From Rhodococcoides trifolii (GTDB lineage: Bacteria > Actinomycetota > Actinomycetes > Mycobacteriales > Mycobacteriaceae): a DNA stretch of 64,000 bases. The DNA lies in NCBI RefSeq assembly GCF_014635345.1, contig NZ_BMCU01000002.1:1178001-1242000 (forward strand), written 5' to 3'. Shown here piece by piece: positions 18,542 through 30,000 of this stretch. The notes under the pieces are model-generated. The model saw only the letters and a program-made list of their open reading frames with translations, did not search any database and had not been told where the DNA came from. Positions within the stretch are counted from its first letter, which is position 1. The number at the start of each line of letters is the position of its first letter. The position numbers were made by a program, and so were the translations under genes.

Positions 18542-19201
18542 GTGACCGTTTCCGTTCTTCTGGTGGACGATCAGGAACTGATGCGCATGGGCCTCACCAT
18601 GGTGCTCGACGCTCACGACGACATCACCGTCGTCGGGGAGGCCGCGGACGGTGCGTCGGCCATCGCAGCAGCGGCGCGCCTGCAACCGGACGTCGTTCTG
18701 ATGGACGTGCGCATGCCGGGCATCGACGGTGTGACCGCGACCGAGCGCATCACGTCGTCGAACGAGTCCGTCCGAGTGCTGATCATGACGACGTTCGACC
18801 TGGACGAACACGTACTCGGTGCGCTGCGCGCCGGTGCCAGCGGGTTCCTCCTCAAGGACACCCCACCCGAGGATCTGGTGTCCGCAGTCCGCAGCGTCGC
18901 CGCCGGGGATGCAGTGGTCTCGCCGCGTGTGACCCGACGCCTGCTCTCGCGCTTCATGACCGAGGACCCGGCGCCACCACGCGACGTCGAGGTCCTGAAC
19001 TCGCTGACCGAACGGGAACGAGAGGTCCTCGGACTCATCGCGACCGGCATGTCCAACGCCGAGATCGCCGGATCCCTGTTCCTGTCCGAGGCGACTGTGA
19101 AGACCCACGTCGGTCGGGTGTTGACCAAACTGCACCTGCGCGATCGAGTGCAGGCCGTGGTACTCGCCTACGAGACCGGACTCGTCACGCCCGGCAGCTG
19201 A
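18542..19201 (+). CDS. NarL/FixJ-family response regulator
   Basis: 219 aa two-domain transcription factor. The receiver domain begins VSVLLVDDQELMRMGL and has the phosphorylated Asp55 in VVLMDVRMPGIDG, then a Thr switch residue and a conserved Lys in GFLLKDTPPEDL. The C-terminal LuxR-type helix-turn-helix (about 150-210) reads LTEREREVLGLIATGMSNAEIA and SEATVKTHVGRVLTKL. It starts at a GTG 24 bp behind the kinase, so the pair is one operon. A 16-bp repeat begins at its last codons. Confidence 0.93.
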   Translation: MTVSVLLVDDQELMRMGLTMVLDAHDDITVVGEAADGASAIAAAARLQPDVVLMDVRMPGIDGVTATERITSSNESVRVLIMTTFDLDEHVLGALRAGASGFLLKDTPPEDLVSAVRSVAAGDAVVSPRVTRRLLSRFMTEDPAPPRDVEVLNSLTEREREVLGLIATGMSNAEIAGSLFLSEATVKTHVGRVLTKLHLRDRVQAVVLAYETGLVTPGS

Positions 19202-19239
19202 GAATCCCTGCAACTGAAAATCTCGGCAGCTGAGAATCC
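19193..19239 (+). repeat. Three tandem 16-bp imperfect repeats
   Basis: GGCAGCTGAGAATCC at 19193-19207 recurs exactly at 19225-19239, with a degenerate copy TGCAACTGAAAATCT at 19209-19223. The first copy covers the last codon and stop of the response regulator gene, so the duplication probably arose by replication slippage at the gene end. No function is evident. Confidence 0.6.
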
Positions 19240-19316
19240 ACTGTCAATGTCGGTGCCGGGGAGAAAACGACCGAGCCCGTGCGTTGATCCGGACAAGAAC
19301 GACGAAAGGATCTGTC

Positions 19317-19835
19317 ATGGCACTGCTGTACTTCTTCCTCTACGTGGCGGTGGAGATCGCCGCCCTCGTCTGGCTCGGCAGCACCATCGGCATTCTGTCG
19401 ACGATTCTGCTCGTGGTGCTGACGTCGGTCCTCGGTCTCGTGCTGGTCCGCTCGCAGGGTCGGCGGGTGCTGAGCGAACTGCGGGCGGCGTCGGCGTCGG
19501 GTCGATCACCGATCGGAGCTCTCGCCGACGGCGGAATGGTGGCGGCGGGTTCGATCCTGATGGCCGTACCCGGTCTGGTGACGAGCGCGTTGGGACTGCT
19601 TCTGCTGTTTCCGCTCACCCGCGCGTTGCTGCGACCGGTCGTCAAGGCCGTCGGAGCCAAGCGGTTTTCCGGCGCCGTCGCCGCCGGCCACTTCGCACCC
19701 ACGGCAAGCGGTCGCTTCGGACCGACGTTCGCATCGGGTCACGTGGTCGTCGACGGAGAGGTCGTGACCGAACCACGTGCCCGTCAGTCCTACCCCGTCA
19801 TCGAGGGCCCCGACCTGCGCACGCCGCGCGACTGA
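19317..19835 (+). CDS. fxsA: FxsA family membrane protein
   Basis: 172 aa small polytopic membrane protein. It shows the FxsA pattern: hydrophobic start LLYFFLYVAVEIAALVWLGS, the central LADGGMVAAGSILMAVPGLVTSALGLLLLFP and a variable, probably cytosolic tail. In E. coli FxsA (YjeG) counteracts phage T7 exclusion by F plasmid; its cellular role in actinobacteria is unknown. The ATG at 19317 has an SD-like GAAAGGA about 7 bases upstream; an ATG-like start 11 codons earlier lacks this. The same gene lies near ppm1 in M. tuberculosis (Rv2053c, from memory). Confidence 0.88.
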   Translation: MALLYFFLYVAVEIAALVWLGSTIGILSTILLVVLTSVLGLVLVRSQGRRVLSELRAASASGRSPIGALADGGMVAAGSILMAVPGLVTSALGLLLLFPLTRALLRPVVKAVGAKRFSGAVAAGHFAPTASGRFGPTFASGHVVVDGEVVTEPRARQSYPVIEGPDLRTPRD

Positions 19836-19881
19836 CCCGCGGCGCCCCCGCCGGTTCAAGGACCGGGCAGACTCGACTCTC

Positions 19882-21459
19882 GTGAGTACGCAACTGTTGA
19901 TCGACGGCCGGATCTACAGCCCGGCTGCCCCCGACGCCACTGCGATGGCCGTCACCGATGGCACGGTCGTCTGGGTCGGTGAGGACCGTCCGGCGCTGGC
20001 GCTGCACCCCGACGCCGAGATCGTTCGTCTGGACGGCGCGTTCGTTGCGCCCGCCTTCGTCGACACGCACGTCCACGTCACGGCGACCGGTCTCGCCCTC
20101 GGCGGTCTCGATCTCGCAGGCGCCCGGTCGCTCGGGGACTGCCTCGAACTCCTGCGTGCGCATGCCGCGCGGCACGACGACGCCGTGCTGTGGGGGCAGA
20201 ACTGGGACGAGTCTGCGTGGCCGGAACGACGGGGACCGACCACGGCCGAACTCGATGCGGCCGTGCCCGGGCGGTCGATCTACCTCTCGCGTGTCGATGC
20301 GCACTCCGCAGTGTGTTCGACCGCCCTGCGGACCGTCGCCGGTGTTCCCGTCGACGACGTCCCGGTGATCGGCGAGGCGCACCACGCCGTCCGGCGTGCT
20401 GTCCGCGACCTCATGACACCGCGTGACGCAGAGCGCGCACGCTCTCTTGCCCTCGACACCGCGGCTCGGCACGGGATCGTCGCCGTCCACGAATGCGCGG
20501 GACCGGACATCACCGGGCGAGCCGACTTCGCCGACCTGCTCGCACTGGACCACGGTGTGGAAGTGCGCGGGTACTGGGGTGAAGCCGTGACGTCCGAGGA
20601 CGACGCGAGGGCGTTGCTGTCCGACACCGGCGCACACGCACTGGGCGGCGACCTGTTCGTGGACGGGTCGATCGGTTCGAGGACTGCGTGGCTCACCGAC
20701 CCGTACACGGACGCCGACGGCACCGGTTCGAGTTATCTCCAGGTCGACGCCATTGCTGCCCACCTCGCAGCGTGCACCCGGTCCGGAATCCAAGCCGGAT
20801 TCCACGTCATCGGTGACGCTGCCATGACTGCGGTCGTCGAGGCAATCGGTCGAGTTGTCGACGAGTTGGGCGGACCGGCCTTCGCGTCGAGGGGGCACCG
20901 TCTCGAGCACGCGGAGATGGTCACGTCGGACCAGGCCGCAGTACTGGCGGCCCGCGGCGTGATCGCGAGCGTGCAACCTGCATTCGATGCCGTGTGGGGC
21001 GGACCGGCCGGGATGTACGCGGCGCGCCTCGGCGCCGACCGAGCAGCAGCGCTGAACCCGCTCGCCATGATGGCTGCTGCGGGGGTGTCGCTGGCTTTCG
21101 GGACCGACTCGCCGGTCACCCCGTTCTCCCCGTGGTCCTCGATCCGTGCTGCGGTCAACCATCACACGCCCGGTTCCGCCGTGTCGCCTCGCGCAGCCTT
21201 CTCGGCCGCCACTCGCGGCGCATGGCGGGCCGGAGGTGTGCGCGACGGGTTGGCCGGCACCCTGGTACCGGGTGCGCCGGCCTCCTACGCGGTGTGGGAC
21301 GCTGCGGAACTCGTCGTCAGCGCGCCGAACGACTCGGTACAACGCTGGTCCACGGACCCCCGGTCCCGCGTACCGGCGCTTCCTCGGATGGATGTCGGAC
21401 TCACCGATCCGACCTGTCTGCGGACCGTCCACCGCGGACAGACGGTCTTCGCTCGATGA
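19882..21459 (+). CDS. YtcJ/LAF3-like metal-dependent amidohydrolase
   Basis: 525 aa protein of the amidohydrolase superfamily, YtcJ-like subgroup. The metal-binding HxH is in FVDTHVHVTATG, followed by family blocks LDLAGARSLGDCLELL, GQNWDESAWPE, LSRVDAHSAV, GFHVIGDAAMTAV, RLEHAEMV and the catalytic-type GTDSPVTPFSP. The substrate is unknown for most of the family. The GTG start at 19882 is chosen since homology begins immediately; upstream in-frame codons would overlap fxsA. Its stop overlaps the lnt ATG (ATGA), linking it to the lipoprotein/mannosylation genes. Confidence 0.88.
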   Translation: MSTQLLIDGRIYSPAAPDATAMAVTDGTVVWVGEDRPALALHPDAEIVRLDGAFVAPAFVDTHVHVTATGLALGGLDLAGARSLGDCLELLRAHAARHDDAVLWGQNWDESAWPERRGPTTAELDAAVPGRSIYLSRVDAHSAVCSTALRTVAGVPVDDVPVIGEAHHAVRRAVRDLMTPRDAERARSLALDTAARHGIVAVHECAGPDITGRADFADLLALDHGVEVRGYWGEAVTSEDDARALLSDTGAHALGGDLFVDGSIGSRTAWLTDPYTDADGTGSSYLQVDAIAAHLAACTRSGIQAGFHVIGDAAMTAVVEAIGRVVDELGGPAFASRGHRLEHAEMVTSDQAAVLAARGVIASVQPAFDAVWGGPAGMYAARLGADRAAALNPLAMMAAAGVSLAFGTDSPVTPFSPWSSIRAAVNHHTPGSAVSPRAAFSAATRGAWRAGGVRDGLAGTLVPGAPASYAVWDAAELVVSAPNDSVQRWSTDPRSRVPALPRMDVGLTDPTCLRTVHRGQTVFAR

Positions 21460-23063
21460 GCGTCCTCGTTCGTCTCGTGCTCGCGGCCGGATCCGGCGGA
21501 CTTCTGTTCCTTTCCTTCCCGCCGAGACCGCTGTGGTTTCTGGCCCCGATCGCGATCGCGATCATCGCGTCCGTCCTGTCCACCGGCGGTGTCGGCAAGA
21601 AGGGCGGATTCCTCTACGGATACCTGTTCGGACTCGGCTTCTTCCTCCCGCTGCTGCCGTGGATCGGGGTGTACGTCGGACCGCTGCCCTGGATCGCCCT
21701 GTGCGTTGCCGAGGCGCTCTTCGTCGGCATCTTCGGCATCGTCGCCGTGCTCGTGTCGAGGTTGCGGTTCGCGCCGCTGTGGATCGCAGCCGCGTGGTCG
21801 CTCGCCGAATGGTTGCGTAGCTCCGCCCCGTTCGGCGGTTTACCGTGGGGCCGACTCGCGTTCGGCCAATCGGAGTCGCTGCTCCTCCCGGTGGCCGAAC
21901 TCGGAGGCGCGCCGCTGCTGAGCTTTGCCGTCGCGCTCACCGGAACCGGCCTCGCCGCGCTGATCAGGGTCGTGGCCACGGCAGAGCGGCGCACCGTGCG
22001 CGGCGTGGCGGGCACCCTGGCGCTGACGGTGTTCTGGCCTGTCGTCGCCGCAATCGTCGGCACCACCCTGGCGGGCCCCACCGAGGGCGATCGCACCATC
22101 ACCGTGGCGGCCATTCAAGGAAGCGTCCCGAAGCTGGGTCTGGACTTCAACTCCCAGCGTCGCAAGGTGCTGGACAACCACGTGCAGGAAACGCTGCGGC
22201 TCGCCGACGAGGTCGACGCCGGCCGGCAGCCGAAGCCCGACGTGGTGGTGTGGCCGGAGAACGCCTCCGACATCGATCCGCTGCGCAACAGCGACGCCGC
22301 GATCGAGATCTCCGCGGCATCGGAACGGATCGGGGCCCCGATCCTGGTCGGCGCGGTTCTGGTCAATTCGGACGGAACCACGACCAACTCCGTTCTGGTG
22401 TGGAACGGCGACCGGGGCGTGGGGGAGAGGCACGACAAGAAGATCATCCAGCCGTTCGGTGAATACCTGCCCTACCGAAGCTTCTTCCGGCTGTTCTCGT
22501 CCTACGCGGACTCGGCCGGCAATTTCGTCCCCGGCGACGGAAACGGCGTCGTGCACGTCAACGACAACCGTGACCTGTCCGGGCCGGCGGATCTGGCCGT
22601 CGGGGTCGCCACCTGCTACGAGGTCGCGTTCGACCGCGCGCTGCACGAATCCGTGGAGTCGGGGGCCCAGATAATCGCAGTACCGACCAACAACGCCACC
22701 TTCGGCGACACCGAAATGACGTATCAACAGCTCGCGATGTCACGCGTTCGTGCCGTCGAGCACTCGCGAACGGTTGTGGTGGCCGCTACATCCGGGGTCA
22801 GCGCCATCGTGGCACCGGACGGCTCGGTGACCGAACGCACGAATCTTTTCGACGCCGACTTCCTGGTGTCGTCGGTGGGGATTCGCTCGGGTATTACTCT
22901 GGCAACCCGGCTCGGTGCGATACCGGAATACGTTCTCGCCGCCGTGGCCGTGCTGGCCGGCGCCGTGGCCGTGTTCTCCACGCGGCGTGGGGCCGCGACC
23001 GGTTACAGTCCCGGCGGAGAAACGACGAACCGGCCACCGGCCGTAGGAAAGGACGCGCGATGA
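21456..23063 (+). CDS. lnt: Apolipoprotein N-acyltransferase Lnt
   Basis: 535 aa integral membrane enzyme that adds the third acyl chain to the N-terminal cysteine of lipoproteins. Six or so N-terminal membrane segments (1-200) precede a periplasmic nitrilase-like domain (about 220-490) and a final membrane helix. The catalytic triad is visible: Glu268 in VVWPENAS, Lys329 in [14 protein letters not shown] and Cys387 in VATCYEVAF. The gene overlaps both neighbours by 4 bp. In M. tuberculosis this domain is fused to Ppm1 in one protein; here the two are separate genes sharing 4 bp. Confidence 0.95.
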   Translation: MSVLVRLVLAAGSGGLLFLSFPPRPLWFLAPIAIAIIASVLSTGGVGKKGGFLYGYLFGLGFFLPLLPWIGVYVGPLPWIALCVAEALFVGIFGIVAVLVSRLRFAPLWIAAAWSLAEWLRSSAPFGGLPWGRLAFGQSESLLLPVAELGGAPLLSFAVALTGTGLAALIRVVATAERRTVRGVAGTLALTVFWPVVAAIVGTTLAGPTEGDRTITVAAIQGSVPKLGLDFNSQRRKVLDNHVQETLRLADEVDAGRQPKPDVVVWPENASDIDPLRNSDAAIEISAASERIGAPILVGAVLVNSDGTTTNSVLVWNGDRGVGERHDKKIIQPFGEYLPYRSFFRLFSSYADSAGNFVPGDGNGVVHVNDNRDLSGPADLAVGVATCYEVAFDRALHESVESGAQIIAVPTNNATFGDTEMTYQQLAMSRVRAVEHSRTVVVAATSGVSAIVAPDGSVTERTNLFDADFLVSSVGIRSGITLATRLGAIPEYVLAAVAVLAGAVAVFSTRRGAATGYSPGGETTNRPPAVGKDAR

Positions 23064-23824
23064 CGGCAGAGAAGCCGAGCGATCACACCTTGGTGATCGT
23101 GCCCACGTTCAACGAGATCGACAATCTCGGACAGATCGTGGAGCGGCTTCATCGCGCACTCCCGAAGACCCACGTCCTCGTGGTCGACGACGGCAGCCCC
23201 GACGGGACCGGCGATCTGGCCGACAGCTTGGCGGCCGGTGACACCGCAGGTCGTATCCACGTCATGCATCGCACGGAGAAGAACGGCCTCGGCGGCGCGT
23301 ACATCGCCGGCTTCCGGTGGGGGCTCGAGCGCGAATACACGGTGCTGGTCGAGATGGACGCCGACGGATCGCACGCTCCGGAACAGCTGCACCTGCTTCT
23401 CGCGCGTGTGGACGCCGGCGCCGACCTGGTCCTGGGTTCGCGCTACGTCCCGGGCGGTTCCGTCGTCAACTGGCCGAAGCACCGCGAGGTGCTGTCCCGC
23501 GGCGGAAACATCTACTCGCGACTGGCCCTCGGCGTCACACTGCGCGACATCACGGGCGGCTACCGCGCCTACCGCCGCGAGGTTCTCGAGAAGCTCCCGC
23601 TGGAGAAGATCGAATCGCACGGCTACTGCTTCCAGGTCGATCTGGCGTGGCGCACCATTCAGGAAGGCTTCGTGGTCGACGAGGTCCCGATCACGTTCAC
23701 CGAACGCGAACGTGGCGAATCGAAGATGAGCGGCAACATCGTCCGCGAGGCTCTGCTCAAGGTCACGGTGTGGGGTCTACGCAATCGTTGGCAGAAGATC
23801 ACGGGCTCGTCCCGTCGCGGGTGA
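23060..23824 (+). CDS. ppm1: Polyprenol-phosphate mannose synthase Ppm1
   Basis: 254 aa GT2-family glycosyltransferase making polyprenyl-phospho-mannose, the donor for lipomannan/lipoarabinomannan elongation and protein O-mannosylation. It has [20 protein letters not shown], the nucleotide-binding [15 protein letters not shown], the metal motif EMDADGSH, and [22 protein letters not shown] and [12 protein letters not shown] of DPM1-type enzymes. No membrane segment is present, so it probably docks on Lnt, with which it overlaps by 4 bp. In mycobacteria rbpA lies next; here a 13.5-kb NRPS gene intervenes. Confidence 0.95.
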   Translation: MTAEKPSDHTLVIVPTFNEIDNLGQIVERLHRALPKTHVLVVDDGSPDGTGDLADSLAAGDTAGRIHVMHRTEKNGLGGAYIAGFRWGLEREYTVLVEMDADGSHAPEQLHLLLARVDAGADLVLGSRYVPGGSVVNWPKHREVLSRGGNIYSRLALGVTLRDITGGYRAYRREVLEKLPLEKIESHGYCFQVDLAWRTIQEGFVVDEVPITFTERERGESKMSGNIVREALLKVTVWGLRNRWQKITGSSRRG

Positions 23825-24081
23825 CCGACGTAACGCCGTCGGCTTCGGTGCCGAACAACTAGACGTTCGGACCAATCCAACCGGTTCTATACAGCGAATC
23901 ACCCAACACAGTGCGACCACGGTCGGGGACACCGAGCGTCACACGTAGGGGATCTGCCCTTCACACGAGGGGCAACCTGGAAGTCTCTGCGCGTCCGAGA
24001 CTTTCACCGCGTTCAGCTTTCGGTTTGATGTGTGCGTCGTTTCTGCGACAGAGACGATCGACGTCATGAACGGAGCGAACG
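23825..24081 (+). promoter_or_regulatory. Leader region of the NRPS gene
   Basis: 257 bp without a gene between ppm1 and the NRPS. It contains an inverted repeat AAGTCTC / GAGACTT at 23981-23987 and 23997-24003 that may be an operator, and the Shine-Dalgarno GGAG at about 24071. A DmdR/IdeR-type iron box was looked for and not found. An ATG at 24066 is out of frame with the NRPS and opens only a short frame. Confidence 0.4.
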
Positions 24082-27000
24082 GTGCCCTCTTCTGCGGAGA
24101 CCGAAAACAATCCCACTGCTCGTCGCCGCTCCGGCGGCGCCGAGAGCGCAAGCGACGCAGCAACACTGGACCCTATTCCTCTTTCACCTGCTCAGACCAG
24201 CTTGTGGTTCGCGCAGAAACTCGCCCCCGAGGTGCCGCTCACCGTGGCCCAGTACGTCGACATCCACGGTGATCTGGACGTCGACCTGCTCGAGCTTGCC
24301 GGCAATCAGGCCGGTGCCGAATTGCAGTCCGGCCGTATCCGTCTGGTCGAGATCGACGGCCAGCCTTACCAGGTGGTCGACCCCGAAGCGTCCATCCATT
24401 CCACCCGGATGGACGTCCGCCGCGAAGCGGACCCCATCGCCCATGCCTTGGCTTGGATGCAGGAGGAGATGCGGCGACCGGTCGACATCGACCGAGATCC
24501 GTTGACCGTGAACGTGTTTCTGCGTGTCGCCGACGATCGGTACCTGTGGTACACGCGAATGCATCACATCGCCGGCGACGGATTCGGCGCCATGACGGCC
24601 ATGAACCGCGTCGCCGAGCTGTACACCGACAAAGCCGCGGGTCGTGAATCCGTCACCAGCACAGCGTCTCCGCTCGCAAAGATCTACGAATCCGAACGTG
24701 CGTACCGTCAATCCACACGTTTCGAGACCGACCGCACGTACTGGGCTGCAGAAGTTTTCGGACTTGCAGACTCTTTCGGACTGTCCGATCGGACCGCACC
24801 TGCGGAGCCGAACCGGTTGCGCGAGAACGCAGTTCTCGATGCCTCCGTGAACGAACTGCTGGCCGACGCCGCAACGCGCTTCGATGCCAGTGCAGCGGCA
24901 GTCGTGGCCGCCGCGTTCGCGGCGTACCTGCACCGCATCACCGGATCCGCCGACGTGGTCCTGAGCCTGCCGGTTTCGGTTCGCACCACCGCGGCCCTGC
25001 GCCGGTCCGGCGGGATGGTCTCCAACGTGGTCCCCATCCGAATCCACATCGATTCCGACACCAACCTCGGCGACCTCGTCGATGCGGTGACGTTGCGCAT
25101 CACCGGCGCCCTTCGCCATCAGAAATATCGCCACGAGGACATCCGCCGCGATCACGGGACCGCGTCGATGCACCGCGGATTCTTCGGGCCGATGGTGAAC
25201 ATCATGCTGTTCGACTGGCAGGTTCGACTCGGTGATCTGAAGGGCGATCTGCATCTGCTCTCCAGCGGTCCCATCGAGGATCTGACGTTCAACGTCTACA
25301 ACAGTGACGCCGGCGCCCGGCTCAACATCGACTTCGAGGCGAACCCCGCCCTGTACGGCACCGACGAGCTGCGTGGCCACCACCGTCGCTTCCTCGCATT
25401 CTTCGAGAACCTCCTCGGACGCGGCTCGCGCACCCGGATCTCCGGTCTCGACGTCATCGAACCGGACGAACGCCGCCAGGTCCTCGACACCTGGAACGAC
25501 ACCGCCCACGCCGTCCCTGCCACCACGCTGCCCGACCTCTTCGCCGCGCAGGTCCGTCGTACGCCGCACGCCGTGGCCCTGGAGTTCGAGAACGACACGC
25601 TCACCTACGCCGAGCTCGATCGCCGCTCGAACGCCCTGGCCCGGATCCTGATCGGCCGTGGGGTCGGGCCCGAACGATCCGTCGCCCTGGCGATGCGCCG
25701 ATCGCTCGACCTCGTCGTCGCGATGTACGCCGTGATCAAGACGGGCGGCGCGTACGTACCGCTCGATCCCGACCATCCCGCGGACCGCCTGGCCTACGTG
25801 CTGGACAGCGCAGCGCCGGTGTGTGTACTGACCTCGACCCGCGACCGGCCGACTCTGCCCGGCGACACCGTTCGGATCGACGTGGACACGACGTCTCTCG
25901 ACGGGATCGATCGGTCCGAGATCACCGACGACGAGCGCGTCACGCCGCTCCACCGTGACAACACCGCGTACGTCATCTACACCTCCGGGTCCACCGGCCG
26001 CCCCAAAGGCGTCGCCGTACCGCATTCGGGCATCGTCAACCGGCTTCTCTGGATGCAGGAGCGGTACCCGCTCGACCGCACCGACGCCGTCCTTCAGAAG
26101 ACCCCGGCGACGTTCGACGTGTCCGTCTGGGAGTTTTTCTGGCCGCTGCAGGCCGGGGCTCGGCTCGTCGTGGCGACGCCGGACGGCCACCGCGACCCGC
26201 GGTATCTCGCACGCGTGATCTCCGAGAAGAAGATCACCACCGCCCACTTCGTCCCGTCCATGCTCAGCGCGTTCGTCTCCGAACCGGCCTCCGCCGATGC
26301 CGTGCCGAAGCTGCGCCGCGTCTTCTGCAGCGGCGAAGCGCTCGCCCCCGACACCGCTACCCGATTCAGCGCACTGGGTGGACGCGAACTGCACAACCTC
26401 TACGGCCCCACCGAGGCATCCGTCGACGTCAGCCACTACACCTACCGGCCCGGTGACACGACGGTTCCGATCGGGTCACCGGTGTGGAACACCGGCCTGT
26501 ACGTCCTCGACGCCCGGCTCGAACCGGTTCCGGTCGGTGTCGCCGGTGAGTTGTATCTCGCCGGAACACAACTCGCGCGTGGATACGTCGCGCGGCCCGA
26601 TCTCACCGCCGACCGGTTCGTTGCGAGTCCCTACGGTCGAAGCGGACAGCGTCTGTACCGGACCGGCGATCTCGCGAAGTGGCGCGCAGACGGGCACGTC
26701 GAGTATTTGGGCCGCACCGATTTCCAGGTCAAGATTCGTGGTCTCCGCATCGAGCTCGGCGAGGTCGAGTCGGCCCTGATGGACCAGCCCGCTGTCGATC
26801 ACGCAGTGGCCGTGGCGCATACGGACGACCGAGGTGAGACCGAGCTCGTCGCCTACGTGGCGTCGGCGAACAGTCACCGCATCGTCCCCGCGGACCTCAC
26901 CACGGAACTGTCGCAGGTCCTCCCCGCGTACATGGTGCCCACCCTGTTCATGGTTCTGGACGAGATGCCGCTCAGCGCGAACGGAAAGGTGGACCGTAAA

Positions 27001-30000
27001 GCGCTGCCCGCGCCGCAGCGCGAGGTGTCGACCGCTCCGTCGGTCCCACCGCGCACGAGCGTCGAGCAACAGATCGCCGACACCATCGCCGACGTAGTAG
27101 GAGTACCGCAGCCCGGCGTTCACGACAGCTTCTTCGAGATCGGCGGAAACTCCCTTCTCGCAACGCAGGTCGTGTCGCGGCTCAGTAGTGACCTCGGAAC
27201 CGACGTGACCATCAGGGATTTGTTCGAAGCGCCGTCGGTCGCCGCTTTGGCCGACCGAATCGGTCACCCGACCACAGATGACTCCGACACCCGCCTGCCA
27301 CTCGTGGCCGGCCCTCGCCCCGAGCAGATTCCGCTCTCTCCCGCGCAGCAACGCCTGTGGTTCCTCAACCGCTTCGACCCGGCGTCCCCTGCCTACAACA
27401 TGCCGTTCGCCATTCGCATGACCGGTGACGTGGACCGGGATGCGCTGGCCTCCGCGCTCACGGACGTGCTCGACCGACACGAATCGTTGCGGACCACGTT
27501 CCCCGACAGCACCGACGGACCGCACCAGATCGTCCATGCCGCGGACGTTGCCGAACTCGACACCGACGACGTGCGCGAGGCCGCACTTCGGGAACGTCTG
27601 ATCGCCGCGGCGACGACTGGTTTCGACGTGACGGTCGACCGCCCGATGCGCGTCACCCTCCTCAGGGTCATCGACGCCGATGCACCCACCCATGTCCTCG
27701 CGATCGTGCTGCACCACATCGCGGCGGACGGGTTCTCGTTCGGCCCGCTCGCCGCCGACGTCATGACCGCGTACACCGCGCGCGTCGCCGGTGACGCCCC
27801 GGCATGGGCACCGCTTCCGGTGCAGTACGCGGACTACAGCATCTGGCAGCGCGCAAGTCTCGGTGACGAGAACGATCCCACCAGCACCGCACGGAAGCAG
27901 ATCGACTACTGGACAACTCAGTTGGCCGGGGTCGCCGAGGTGGTCGACCTCCCCGCGGATCGTCCGCGCCCGCCGGCACCGACTTACCGGGGTGCTCAGC
28001 ACACCGTGACCGTCGATGCGGACGTGCATCGGTCGCTGGCCGCCCTCGCGGGTGATCGCTCGGCGAGCATGTTCATGGTTCTGCACGCCGCACTGTCGGT
28101 ACTGATCGGTCGGCTCGCCGATGTCGACGACGTGACCATCGGATCGCCGATCGCGGGCCGCGGCGACCGGGCCCTCGACGCAGTCGTGGGCATGTTCGTC
28201 AACACGCTCGTCCTTCGATCGGCACCCGCTCCGCACGTGCGATTCGTCGACCTCCTTCGCGAGGTTCGCGACACCGACCTCGAAGCCTTCGCGCACGCCG
28301 ACGTTCCGTTCGAACGCATCGTGGACGCGGTGTCGACAACCCGGTCGACCGCGAGCCACCCACTGTTTCAGGTCGCGCTGTCGTTCGAGAACACGGCGCC
28401 TACCCGCGTCGAACTTCCGGGAATGACCGTCGAGGTCGACGAGATCGTCTCCGACACAGCCAAGTTCGACCTCTCGGTGTCGGTGTCGGAGTCGTTCTCC
28501 TCGGGCCGACCGGCCGGTCTGTCGCTCACGTTCGGATACGCGGTCGACCTGTTCGACCCCGAGACGGCCGCCGCGTTCGCGACGCGTCTGACCGCCGTTC
28601 TCGAGGCCGTCGCGGCAGATCCGAACACGTCGGTCGGCGACATCGACCTGCTGTCCGAGCACGAGCGCAGCGCACTGGTCCCGTTCAGCGGCGGCCCGTC
28701 GGGACAATCGGGGACTCTAGCGGAGCTGCTCACACGCGCTGCGCGGGTGCATCCCGACTCCGCCGCCGTCGAGTTCGGGTCGGAGAAGATGACGTACCGC
28801 GAGCTCGACGAGCGTTCCACGCTCCTCGCACGGGTTCTCACCGCGCAGGGGGTCGGACCGGAATCCCTTGTGCTGCTTGCTCTCGGACGGTCCGTGGAAT
28901 CGATCACCGCCCTGTGGGCAGTGGCGAAGGCCGGGGGAGCGTTTGTCCCGGTCGACCCGCGCTACCCGTCCGACCGTATCGAGCACATGATCCGCGACAG
29001 CGGTGCCCGCATCGGTCTGACCGTGCGCGAGCACACCGCACAGCTGCCCGGTGCGGTGCACTGGATCGAGCTCGACGCCGAACCGGTGGTGACACTCGAC
29101 CCCGAAGAGAAACTCGATCCCGTTGTGCGGGTCGATAATCCGGCCTACCTGATCTACACCTCCGGATCGACCGGTGTTCCCAAGGCCGTCGTGGTGACCC
29201 ACCGCGGCATCGCCGATCTGGCCGCCACACAGGTGGAGCGGTATCGCATCGGAGCCGCATCCCGAACGTTGCACTTCGCGTCCCCGAGTTTCGACGCCTC
29301 GATGCTGGAACTGCTCATGGGCTTCGCCGCGGGAGCCACCGTGGTGATTGCGCCGAGCACCGTCTACGGCGGTGCCGAACTCACCACGCTGCTGCGTGAG
29401 AAGAGGGTCACCCACGCCTTCGTCACGCCGGCTGCACTCGAGACGTGCGACCCGTCGGGGCTCGTCGATCTCGAATTCGTCGGTGTCGGAGGCGACGTCT
29501 GCAATCCGGATCTCGTGACCCGTTGGGCACCGGGTCGGGTGATGCGCAATCTGTACGGGCCGACCGAAGCCACCGTGGTTGCGACCATGACGGCGCCGCT
29601 CGAGGCCGACCGACCGGTGACCATCGGCACACCCCTGCCCGGCGTCACCGCTCTGGTCCTCGACCGCCGGTTGCACCCCACACCCGCGGGTGTGCGCGGC
29701 GAGCTGTACCTCGCCGGTCCCGCCCTCGCGCGCGGCTACCTCGGCCGCACCGCGCTCTCGTCGGAGCGATTCGTCGCCAACCCCTACGGCGATACGGGGG
29801 AGCGGATGTACCGCACCGGAGACGTCGTCGCGGTGACGGACAGCCACGAGATCACGTACCTCGGACGCAGCGACGACCAGGTGAAAATTCGTGGTCACCG
29901 CATCGAACTCACCGAGATCGACGCGGTGCTGCTGCGCGAGCCTGCGGTCACGTTCGCGTTCACCACGACGCATGTCTCGGAGACCGGTGTCACCCGGCTC

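Noticed and set aside
23825..24081. Possible iron box (DmdR/IdeR) making the NRPS a siderophore gene
   Set aside because: No sequence like TTAGGTTAGGCTAACC could be found in the leader, and no siderophore transport or DHB genes are near.
24066..24110. ATG at 24066 as the NRPS start
   Set aside because: It is out of frame with the NRPS; GTG 24082 with SD GGAG upstream fits.
24184..26436. Long reverse-strand open frames under the NRPS (also 28717-30630 and 34555-36528)
   Set aside because: High-GC codon use creates long antisense frames. Their translations are rich in Arg, Gly and Val without domains, while the plus strand is a clear NRPS.
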